Assembly (NCBI GenBank): GCA_003242515.1
Contig: QGUS01000139.1
Coordinates: 1 to 5,109 of the forward strand
Length of the DNA: 5,109 bases
From: Actinomycetota bacterium
Lineage (GTDB): Bacteria; Actinomycetota; Acidimicrobiia; Spongiisociales; ZC4RG35
Direction of reading: 5' to 3'
Positions 1 through 5,109 of the stretch are shown here, piece after piece. Made by a program: the position numbers and the translations under genes. The notes under the pieces are model-generated. The model made no database searches. It worked only from the letters and a program-made list of their open reading frames with translations, and had not been told where the DNA came from. Position 1 is the stretch's first letter. Every line of letters begins with the position of its first letter.

Positions 1-1355
1 GCCCCGAGGCGGTCGCCGAGTACCTCGAGCAGCGTCCGGAAGAGTGGGAGGCCCTCGCCGAGGCCCTCCCGGGCGATGCCGCGGACGTGCTGGAGCAGCT
101 CGACGAGGAGTCCGTCGTCGGGCTGCTCAGCGAGCTCGAGCCCACCGAGGCGGCCGAGATCCTGGGCGAGATCGACCCCGAGCTCGCCGTCGAGCTGATC
201 GAGGAGCTGCCGGTGGAACAGCTCGCCGCGGCCCTCAGCGAGATGCCGGGCGACGTGGCCGCCGACCTGATCGGCGAGCTGGACGAGGACGTCCAGGAGG
301 ACATCCTCGCCGCCATGGACTCGGAGGCGGAGGAGCAGGTTCGCACCCTGCTCACCTACGCCCCCGACACCGCCGGCGGCCTGATGACCACCGACATCGC
401 CAAGCTGCCGGAGGGCCTGACCACCGGCGAGGCGATCGAGCGCATCCGCCAGCTGCACGAGGAGTTCGAAGACCTCTCCTACGTCTACGTGGTGACCGAC
501 GAGGGGAAGCTGGCGGGGGTCATCTCGTTCCGCGACCTGGTGTTCCGCCGACCGGGCTCCCCGCTCGCGGACGTGATGGTCACCGACCCGGTCGCCGTGA
601 CCCCCGACACGGACCGCCGCGAGGTGGCCGAGATCTGCCAGCGATACCACTTCTTCGGCGTGCCGGTCGCGGACGAGGAGGGCTACCTCCTCGGCATGGT
701 GACCGTGGACACGGTCATGGAGGCCATCCAGGAGGAGGCGTCCGAGGACTTCGCCGCCGCGGTGGGCGCGGGCGCCGAGGAGACGGTCTACACGGACGTC
801 ATGGCGTCCGTGCGCGCCCGGACCCCCTGGCTGCTGCTGAACCTGGTGCTCGGCTTCGTGGTGGCGCTGGTGATCGAGCAGATGACCGGGATCGTGCAGT
901 CCATCCCCGTGCTCGCCGCCCTGATGCCGATGATCGCCACGCTGGGCGGCAACTCCGGCCAGCAGAGCCTAGCCGTGGTGATCCGCAGCCTGGCCACCGA
1001 CAACATCCCGGGCAGCCAGGTGCGGGGCGTGCTGTCCCGTCAGACCTGGATCGGGCTGATCAACGGCGCGCTGCTGGCCGTGGTCGCCGGCGGCGCGGGC
1101 GTCCTGCTGATGGCCGTCGGGACCTTCACCGCGCCCCCGGGGGTGAGCATCTGGCGGATCGGCCTGGCGATCGCCCTGGGCGTGGTGTCCAACCTCCTCA
1201 TCGCCGGCATCGCCGGTGCGGGCATCCCTCTGGCGTTGAAGCGGATGGGCCAGGACCCGGCGCTGGCGTCGACGATCTTCCTCACCCTGGTCACGGACAC
1301 GGTCGGCTTCGGCGCCTTCCTGCTCATCGCAGGCTGGCTGGCCGGGGTCCTGTGA
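1..1355 (+). CDS. mgtE: Magnesium transporter/channel MgtE, N-terminus cut by window edge
   Basis: Mg2+ channel of the cytoplasmic membrane, gated by intracellular Mg2+. The reading frame is open from the left edge (first full codon at 3), so the true start lies upstream; the GTG at 87 is internal. About 450 residues are present, close to the usual family length. Counting from the first full codon, the order is: acidic helical N domain rich in Leu/Glu repeats (1 to about 120) with the TAGGLMTT junction; two CBS domains (about 132-183 and 192-243); a connecting helix; and five hydrophobic segments (about 275-294, 301-316, 349-373, 383-412, 422-450). The family signature appears as GGNSGQQS (315-322). 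Asp432 in the last membrane segment (VTDTVG) aligns with the pore-lining, Mg2+-selecting Asp of Thermus MgtE. Both features are family knowledge applied to visible residues. The protein appears intact to its TGA stop. Its promoter, and any Mg2+-sensing leader, lies outside the window. Confidence 0.96.
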   Translation, partial: PEAVAEYLEQRPEEWEALAEALPGDAADVLEQLDEESVVGLLSELEPTEAAEILGEIDPELAVELIEELPVEQLAAALSEMPGDVAADLIGELDEDVQEDILAAMDSEAEEQVRTLLTYAPDTAGGLMTTDIAKLPEGLTTGEAIERIRQLHEEFEDLSYVYVVTDEGKLAGVISFRDLVFRRPGSPLADVMVTDPVAVTPDTDRREVAEICQRYHFFGVPVADEEGYLLGMVTVDTVMEAIQEEASEDFAAAVGAGAEETVYTDVMASVRARTPWLLLNLVLGFVVALVIEQMTGIVQSIPVLAALMPMIATLGGNSGQQSLAVVIRSLATDNIPGSQVRGVLSRQTWIGLINGALLAVVAGGAGVLLMAVGTFTAPPGVSIWRIGLAIALGVVSNLLIAGIAGAGIPLALKRMGQDPALASTIFLTLVTDTVGFGAFLLIAGWLAGVL

Positions 1356-1364
1356 TCAGGACCC
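1345..1364. terminator. Hairpin over the two converging stop codons, candidate bidirectional terminator
   Basis: GGGTCCTG (1345-1352) and CAGGACCC (1357-1364) form a perfect 8-bp inverted repeat around the loop TGAT. The mgtE stop TGA (1353-1355) lies in the loop. The stop of the opposing lipoprotein gene (TCA on +, 1356-1358) lies across the loop and the stem. No T-tract follows on either strand, so this is not a classical intrinsic terminator. Actinobacterial terminators often lack the U-run, which makes a two-way role plausible but unproven. There is no other space for a terminator between the two genes. Confidence 0.5.
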
Positions 1365-1859
1365 GAGGACCTGCTGCCCGAAGTCGCTGAACGGGCCCTG
1401 GTAACGCACGGTGTCGCCCGACACCAGGCTTGCCAGGTGATGACGCCGCAGCAGCTGGGCCTGCTCCTCGGTGCGTTGCGACGAGTCGACGGCGAAGGCC
1501 GCGGCCGCGGCCGCGTCGTCGAACACCTCGACCCCCCAGATGTCCGGGTTGGAGTCCTTCAGCTCGGCGATGAAGTTGAAGATGTCGATCTCCGTGTAGC
1601 CGCCCTGCGGGATCACGACATGGAGCACCTCGCCGTTGTCGGTGGAGAGGCGGGCGACGGTCTCGTACTCGCTGACGACCTGGCCGCGCAGTGTCGTGGA
1701 CACCCCGGAGGCAGTCGTGGTCGTCGTGTCCGCGGCGGGGGCGGTGGTGACTCCCGAGCCGCCTTCGGTGGTGGTCGTGGTCTCGTCGGCGGACCCCGTG
1801 CAGGCCGCCAGGGCCAGAACGACTGCGAGGATCGCGGCGAGCGGGCGGGCCTTTCTCAT
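1356..1859 (-). CDS. Small secreted lipoprotein of unknown function, Thr-rich linker
   Basis: Predicted 167-aa lipoprotein, exported and anchored to the outer face of the cytoplasmic membrane. A positively charged start (MRKAR) is followed by a hydrophobic segment (about 7-17) and a lipobox LAAC with the acceptor Cys20. Residues about 26-56 form a low-complexity Thr/Ala/Gly/Ser linker with two runs of five Thr, typical of surface lipoproteins of high-GC Gram-positives. Residues about 60-167 look like a compact alpha/beta domain with the landmarks YTEIDIFNFI, DIWGVEVFDD, a run of six Ala, and VRYQGPF. I do not recognise this domain and assign no function. The ATG at 1859 is supported by the signal peptide beginning directly there. 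The gene is the last of a run with nadE and the class IV enzyme, starting 15 bases after the latter's stop. Its TGA abuts the mgtE stop with no intervening base. The lipoprotein call is firm, the role unknown. Confidence 0.88.
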   Translation of the reverse strand: MRKARPLAAILAVVLALAACTGSADETTTTTEGGSGVTTAPAADTTTTTASGVSTTLRGQVVSEYETVARLSTDNGEVLHVVIPQGGYTEIDIFNFIAELKDSNPDIWGVEVFDDAAAAAAFAVDSSQRTEEQAQLLRRHHLASLVSGDTVRYQGPFSDFGQQVLGS

Positions 1860-1870
1860 GTCCGGTTCAA

Positions 1871-1875
1871 CTCCC
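1871..1875 (-). promoter_or_regulatory. Candidate ribosome binding site for the lipoprotein gene
   Basis: On the minus strand GGGAG follows directly on the TA of the upstream gene's TAG stop (TAGGGAG), overlapping that stop by one base. It lies 11 bases before the lipoprotein ATG. The spacing is slightly long, but this is the only purine-rich Shine-Dalgarno-like stretch in the 15-base gap. It supports translation of the lipoprotein from a shared transcript rather than from its own promoter. Confidence 0.5.
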
Positions 1876-2699
1876 TATCGGTCTGCCAGGTTCCCGACCA
1901 GGGCTGCGAACGCGTCCTGCAGCCTCTTCGTGACGGGTCCCGTCTCGTACCCGTGATCACCCACGGCCGAAACCGCCTGGACCTCGCGGACCGTCGACCA
2001 GGCCATCGCCTCGTCGGCCTCCAGCATCCGCTCCAGGGGCGCCTCCACTTCCCTCACGGGGACGCCCTCCCGGTCGGCCAGCTCCAGGACGACGCGCCGG
2101 GTGATCGAGTCGAGGATCCCCAGGCCGAGGGCAGGCGTCTCCACCACCCCGTCGATCACCCAGGCCACCGAGAACGTGGGGCCCTCCAGAACGATGCCCT
2201 CGGTGGTCACCAGCAGGGCGTCGTCGAAGCCCTCGGCCTGCGCCCGGCGGGACGACGCCATGTTCGGGGCGTACGAGGTGATCTTCGCGCCGGCCAGCTC
2301 CCAGCCGACCCCGGCCGCATGCCAGGGAGCCGGCACCGGATAGAGCCGGCACGGGCCGTCGGCGCTGGGCCAGGTGTGCCCGAAGACGATGACCAGCGGC
2401 TCGCCGGGGATGCCGGGAACGCTCGAGCCGCGGGTGCAGACGACCCGCACGGCGCCGTCGCCGATCTCGGCCGCCACCCGCTCCATCCAGTCGGCGATCA
2501 GGCTCCGTCGGGGCAGATCGAGCATCAGCTTCCGGGCGCTGGCCTCGAGCCGGTCGAGGTGGTCTTCGGAGCGGAAGAGCACGCCGCCGTAGGACTTGAG
2601 GACCTCGAAGACCGCGTCGCCGCGGAGGACCGAGGAGTCGGTGACGGGGATCCTCCCGTCGGAGGGCTCGCCGTTGATGAGGATCGTCGTCGTGTTCAT
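1875..2699 (-). CDS. Class IV PLP-dependent aminotransferase / aminodeoxychorismate lyase-like protein
   Basis: Cytoplasmic pyridoxal-phosphate enzyme of fold type IV, 274 aa, normal for the family. Visible landmarks are DSSVLRGDAVFEVL (21-34), the HLDRL motif (47-51), VCTRG (87-91), the presumed PLP Schiff-base lysine Lys139 in AKITSYAPN, the Glu172 region (VLEGPTFSV) that contacts the cofactor in relatives, and GILDSITR (194-201). Members include branched-chain aminotransferase (IlvE), D-amino-acid aminotransferase and 4-amino-4-deoxychorismate lyase (PabC); sequence reading alone cannot choose between them. Threonine and phenylalanine occupy the position where many relatives have Ser-Asn after the EG motif, which adds doubt about the substrate. 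The frame stays open far upstream, but the ATG at 2699 is chosen because the conserved N-terminal strand begins there and because it overlaps the nadE stop as ATGA, which suggests translational coupling. No good Shine-Dalgarno sequence precedes it. Family confidence is high, exact function low. Confidence 0.93.
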   Translation of the reverse strand: MNTTTILINGEPSDGRIPVTDSSVLRGDAVFEVLKSYGGVLFRSEDHLDRLEASARKLMLDLPRRSLIADWMERVAAEIGDGAVRVVCTRGSSVPGIPGEPLVIVFGHTWPSADGPCRLYPVPAPWHAAGVGWELAGAKITSYAPNMASSRRAQAEGFDDALLVTTEGIVLEGPTFSVAWVIDGVVETPALGLGILDSITRRVVLELADREGVPVREVEAPLERMLEADEAMAWSTVREVQAVSAVGDHGYETGPVTKRLQDAFAALVGNLADR

Positions 2700-4336
2700 G
2701 TCAGGTCGGCACGGTAGGCGTTGGTCATGGGAAGCCGGCGGTCCTTGCCGAAGGCCTTGGTGGTGATCTTCGGGCCCGGAGCGCCCTGCCGTCTCTTGTA
2801 CTCGGAGCGGTCCACCATCGCCACCACCCGGGCCACGGTCTCCCGTTCGAAGCCCCGGGCGACGATCTCGGAGGGCGGGACGTCGTTCTCCACGTACATC
2901 TCGAGGATGCGGTCCAGCTCGTCGTAGGGCGGGAGGGTGTCCTGATCGGTCTGGTCCGGCCTCAGTTCGGCGGAGGGGGCCTTGGTGATGATCCGCTCGG
3001 GGATGACCTCGCCCTGCCGGTTGCGCCACCGGGCCAGCTCGTAAACCAGCGTCTTGAACACGTCCTTGAGGGGGGCGTACCCGCCGACCATGTCGCCGTA
3101 GAGCGTGGCATAGCCGACCGCGGTCTCCGACTTGTTGCCGGTGGTCAGCACCAGGTGGCCGTGCTGGTTGGAGATCGCCATGAGGAGGTTGCCGCGGATC
3201 CGGGCCTGCAGGTTCTCCTCGGTGACACCCAGGTCGGTGGTCCCGAACAGCCCCTGGAGCGTCTCCAGGTAGGAGGCGTGCATCGGCTCGATGGGGACGA
3301 CGTCGCAGCGGATGCCCAGCCTGCGGGCCAGCTCGACCGCGTCCTCCACGGAGTGTCCCGACGAGTAGCGGGAGGGCATGGCCAGGGCCCAGAGGTTCTC
3401 GGAGCCGAGGGCGTCGGCCGCGATGACGGCCGTGACGGCGGAGTCGATCCCGCCGGACAGCCCGAGGGCCACCCGGGAGAAGCCGTTCTTCCGCACGTAG
3501 TCCCGTACGCCCGTCACCAGCGCCCGGTAGACCTCCTCCACCGGGTCGAGCAGCGGCGTCACCGTGCCTGGGGTGAGGTCGGTGACGAAGACGTCCTCCT
3601 CGAACTGCGGGGACCGGTGCAGCACCTCCCCGTCGGGTGCGATCACGACCGAGGTGCCGTCGAAGACCAGCTCGTCCTGGCCACCGACGAGGTTCACGTA
3701 CACGACCGGGACACCTGCGGCCCGGGCCCGCTCGGCGAGCATCGCCTCCCGCTCCAGGGCCTTGCCGCGGTGGTACGGGGAAGCGTTGATGTTGAGCAGC
3801 ACCCGGGCGCCTGCGGCCGCCTGTTTCGCCGGGGGCCCGTCGGGGACCCAGATGTCCTCGCAGATGGAGACCCCCACCGTGTGCCCGGCGACCTCCCAGA
3901 GACGGTCCGGCACCGTGCCTGGAGCGAAGTTGCGGTCCTCGTCGAACACCCCGTAGTTGGGCAGGACCATCTTGTGGTAGGTCCCCACGATCCGGCCGTT
4001 CTGGAGGACCGACGCCGCATTGGCGACCTCCCTCGGGCGGGCGTCCGGGGCGCCGAAGTGCGTGGGCGCCTCCGCCGGCGCCAGGTGCCCCACCACCACT
4101 GCCATCTCCCCCGTCTCCGCGGCGAGACGCCCCAGTGCCTCGAGGTTGGCGGCGACGAAGTCCGGCCGGTGGACGAGGTCTTCGGGCGGGTAGCCGGTGA
4201 GGGAGAGCTCGGGGGTGAGCAGGATGTGGGCGCCGAGACGCTCCGCCTCCCCCATGGCCTGGCGGATCCGGGCCTCGTTCCCCCGGATGTCCCCCACGAC
4301 GGCGTTGATCTGGGCCCCGGCCACGCGCAGCGTCAT
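2696..4336 (-). CDS. nadE: Glutamine-dependent NAD+ synthetase
   Basis: Catalyses the last step of NAD+ synthesis: deamido-NAD+ + ATP + glutamine gives NAD+ + AMP + PPi + glutamate. Two domains are visible in 546 aa. The N-terminal nitrilase-like glutaminase (about 3-255) carries the triad Glu43 (TPELSLTGYPPEDL), Lys122 (YHKMVLPNYGVFDEDRNF) and Cys159 (SICEDIW). The C-terminal ATP-pyrophosphatase synthetase domain (about 265-546) carries the P-loop SGGIDS (294-299), the TTGNKSE motif (398-404), YGDMVGGYAPLKDV (413-425) and the closing YKRRQGAPGPKIT and AFGKDRR motifs. All key residues are present. The length matches the shorter class of glutamine-dependent enzymes rather than the roughly 680-aa mycobacterial form. 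The start is set at the ATG at 4336, because GAQINAVVGD begins right behind it and a TANNNT box sits seven bases upstream; a GTG at 4345 would add three residues. It heads a run whose next gene overlaps its TGA by ATGA, and it diverges from glnE. Confidence 0.97.
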   Translation of the reverse strand: MTLRVAGAQINAVVGDIRGNEARIRQAMGEAERLGAHILLTPELSLTGYPPEDLVHRPDFVAANLEALGRLAAETGEMAVVVGHLAPAEAPTHFGAPDARPREVANAASVLQNGRIVGTYHKMVLPNYGVFDEDRNFAPGTVPDRLWEVAGHTVGVSICEDIWVPDGPPAKQAAAGARVLLNINASPYHRGKALEREAMLAERARAAGVPVVYVNLVGGQDELVFDGTSVVIAPDGEVLHRSPQFEEDVFVTDLTPGTVTPLLDPVEEVYRALVTGVRDYVRKNGFSRVALGLSGGIDSAVTAVIAADALGSENLWALAMPSRYSSGHSVEDAVELARRLGIRCDVVPIEPMHASYLETLQGLFGTTDLGVTEENLQARIRGNLLMAISNQHGHLVLTTGNKSETAVGYATLYGDMVGGYAPLKDVFKTLVYELARWRNRQGEVIPERIITKAPSAELRPDQTDQDTLPPYDELDRILEMYVENDVPPSEIVARGFERETVARVVAMVDRSEYKRRQGAPGPKITTKAFGKDRRLPMTNAYRADLT

Positions 4337-4343
4337 GGTCACC

Positions 4344-4370
4344 ACGTTACGCGGGCCACCCGGGTGTCAC
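4344..4370 (-). promoter_or_regulatory. Candidate leaderless promoter of nadE
   Basis: Minus strand: GTGACA (4370-4365, five of six bases of TTGACA), a 15-base spacer, then TAACGT (4349-4344), which fits the actinobacterial TANNNT -10 pattern. Exactly seven bases separate it from the ATG at 4336, so transcription would begin at or next to the A of the start codon. No convincing Shine-Dalgarno sequence lies upstream, in keeping with a leaderless mRNA. The 15-base spacing is short, so the -35 call is weaker than the -10 call. Confidence 0.5.
4357..4366. repeat. Perfect 10-bp palindrome between the divergent promoters, possible operator
   Basis: CACCCGGGTG is its own reverse complement. It is centred in the 57-base nadE/glnE gap, between the two candidate -10 boxes, and overlaps the edge of the putative nadE -35. 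The position would suit a regulator acting on both genes. I know of no regulator with this site, and short GC palindromes arise by chance in such DNA. Confidence 0.3.
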
Positions 4371-4378
4371 GACGGTCT

Positions 4379-4384
4379 TAGCCT
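4379..4384 (+). promoter_or_regulatory. Candidate -10 box of glnE
   Basis: TAGCCT fits TANNNT and ends nine bases before the glnE ATG at 4394, implying a zero- to few-base leader. There is no Shine-Dalgarno sequence in the intervening bases, and I see no recognisable -35 element at the usual distance. It is reported because it mirrors the nadE arrangement on the other strand. Confidence 0.35.
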
Positions 4385-4393
4385 GATGCCGGG

Positions 4394-5109
4394 ATGGACG
4401 AGCTGGTCGAACAGGCCCTGGCATCGAGCGGCGACCCGGAGGGGGCGCGCCGGCGTCTCGATGCGGTCCTCGCAACCGCTCCGGAGCTGGCGGACGACCC
4501 GGTACGACTCGCCCGGGTAGCGCATGTCTGCGGGGCGAGCCGCGCCCTGGCCGTCTCCCTGGCCTCCCACCCCTGGCTGATCGACGGCGAAGCCCCCGAG
4601 GGCGCGTCGGTCCCGCTGCGGCTCCGCGCCGCACTGATCCCCATCCTCGCCGACGACCTGGAGGGCTCCGCCGACCTCGCCACGGCCACGGCGCGCTGGT
4701 CCGGCGCGGTCGACCGGATCGTCGCCGACACGCTCGAGGAGACCCGGCGGTCGCTGCTCCCCCAGCACCCCGTCCTCGAGGAGACCCGCTTCGCCGTGAT
4801 CGCCATGGGCAAGTGGGGTGCCCGTGAGCTCAACTACTACTCCGACCTCGACCTGATCTTCGTCCACGAGGCCCCGGACGGCGGCCAGGACCGGGCCCGC
4901 GCCGCCGCCATGGCCCTGGCGTCGCGGCTGATGACCGCGCTGTCGGCCCCCACCTTCGAGGGGACCGCTTTCGTGGTGGATGCCACGCTCCGACCCGAGG
5001 GTGCGGTCGGTCCGCTGAGCCGGAGCCTGGTGAGCCACCGCTCCTACTACGACCGCTGGGCCGAGGGATGGGAGCTGCAGGCGCTGCTCAAGGCCCGCTT
5101 CTGCGCCGG
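4394..5109 (+). CDS. glnE: Glutamine synthetase adenylyltransferase/adenylyl-removase, C-terminus cut by window edge
   Basis: Bifunctional nucleotidyltransferase that adenylylates glutamine synthetase (GlnA) to lower its activity and removes the AMP again, coupling the enzyme to nitrogen status. Only the first 238 codons lie in the window. They cover the start of the N-terminal (adenylyl-removase) half: a helical lead region, then the nucleotidyltransferase motif AMGKWGARELNYYSDLDLIF (137-156) with metal-binding Asp151 and Asp153. Family hallmarks follow: DATLRPEGAVGPL, SYYDRWAEGWELQALLKAR. The motif has Trp and Ala where many homologues have Leu and Gly (GKLGG). The catalytic Asp pair sits about 20 residues earlier than in the E. 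coli protein, so the lead region is short. The ATG at 4394 is the first in-frame start after the promoter-like gap; another ATG at 4386 is out of frame. The frame is open to the right edge with no stop. It is divergent from nadE. Confidence 0.95.
   Translation, partial: MDELVEQALASSGDPEGARRRLDAVLATAPELADDPVRLARVAHVCGASRALAVSLASHPWLIDGEAPEGASVPLRLRAALIPILADDLEGSADLATATARWSGAVDRIVADTLEETRRSLLPQHPVLEETRFAVIAMGKWGARELNYYSDLDLIFVHEAPDGGQDRARAAAMALASRLMTALSAPTFEGTAFVVDATLRPEGAVGPLSRSLVSHRSYYDRWAEGWELQALLKARFCA

Noticed and set aside
44..1390. Long open frame (448 codons) overlapping mgtE on the same strand
   Set aside because: The translation is Arg/Gly/Pro-rich low complexity with no family motif, as expected of an offset frame in GC-rich DNA; the mgtE frame carries all the conserved domains.
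1498..1515. Alternating GCGGCC run resembling a small tandem repeat
   Set aside because: It encodes the six-alanine stretch of the lipoprotein and is explained by codon bias; no larger repeat structure is seen.
1700..1790. GTGGTGGTCGTGGT-type low-complexity stretch as a possible satellite
   Set aside because: It is the reverse complement of threonine codons in the lipoprotein linker, so protein composition accounts for it.
2327..2352. Direct repeat GAGCCGGCAC, two copies 16 bases apart
   Set aside because: It lies wholly inside the aminotransferase coding sequence, has only two short copies, and fits chance in GC-rich codons.
1437..2717. 426-codon plus-strand open frame opposite the lipoprotein and aminotransferase genes
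   Set aside because: It is antisense to two well-supported genes, its composition is that of a mirrored codon frame, and it shows no recognisable domain.
2700..3029. N-terminal extension of the class IV aminotransferase reaching into nadE
   Set aside because: The extra 110 codons overlap nadE out of frame, are low complexity, and precede a conserved N-terminus that starts exactly at the ATG of the ATGA overlap.
4337..4345. GTG at 4345 as the nadE start
   Set aside because: It adds only three residues, and the -10-like TAACGT (4349-4344) overlaps that GTG; the ATG at 4336 lies seven bases downstream of the box and directly before the conserved strand.
3155..4381. 408-codon plus-strand open frame opposite nadE
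   Set aside because: It is fully antisense to a gene with every NadE motif intact; its His/Asp/Val/Gly-rich composition is a typical shadow of GC-rich coding sequence.
4367..5038. Minus-strand open frames opposite glnE
   Set aside because: The plus-strand glnE frame carries clear catalytic motifs up to the window edge; the antisense frames show none.

Overview
This window looks like ordinary chromosomal DNA from a very GC-rich bacterium, most likely an actinobacterium and possibly an Acidimicrobiia-type or other uncultured lineage. That placement is an inference. It rests on the strong G/C bias at third codon positions, the threonine-rich linker behind a lipobox in the one exported protein, and the TANNNT boxes almost touching start codons that lack a Shine-Dalgarno sequence. 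Nothing in the window looks mobile: there is no transposase, integrase, tRNA, rRNA or CRISPR array. The coding density is close to complete.

Layout. Bases 1-1355 (+) hold an MgtE-type magnesium channel/transporter, cut only at its N-terminus by the window edge. Bases 4336-1356 (-) hold a compact three-gene run read right to left. The first gene is glutamine-dependent NAD+ synthetase (nadE, 546 aa). The second is a class IV PLP-dependent aminotransferase/lyase (274 aa), whose ATG overlaps the nadE stop as ATGA. The third is a small lipoprotein of unknown function (167 aa), 15 bases further on. Bases 4394-5109 (+) hold the first 238 codons of glnE, the glutamine synthetase adenylyltransferase/adenylyl-removase, which runs off the right edge.

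Junctions. mgtE and the lipoprotein gene converge with no base between their stop codons. Both stops lie in a short GC-rich hairpin (8-bp stem, 4-base loop) that could end transcription from both sides. nadE and glnE diverge from a 57-base gap holding candidate -10 boxes for both directions and a perfect 10-bp palindrome between them. No non-coding stretch reaches 300 bases.

How the genes relate. NadE uses glutamine as its amide donor and GlnE sets glutamine synthetase activity, so the divergent pair may share a nitrogen or glutamine theme. The class IV enzyme could be a 4-amino-4-deoxychorismate lyase, a branched-chain aminotransferase or a D-amino-acid aminotransferase; the sequence read here does not settle which. 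I see housekeeping metabolism and no convincing novel system. The least understood element is the lipoprotein that is apparently co-transcribed with two cytoplasmic cofactor/amino-acid enzymes.
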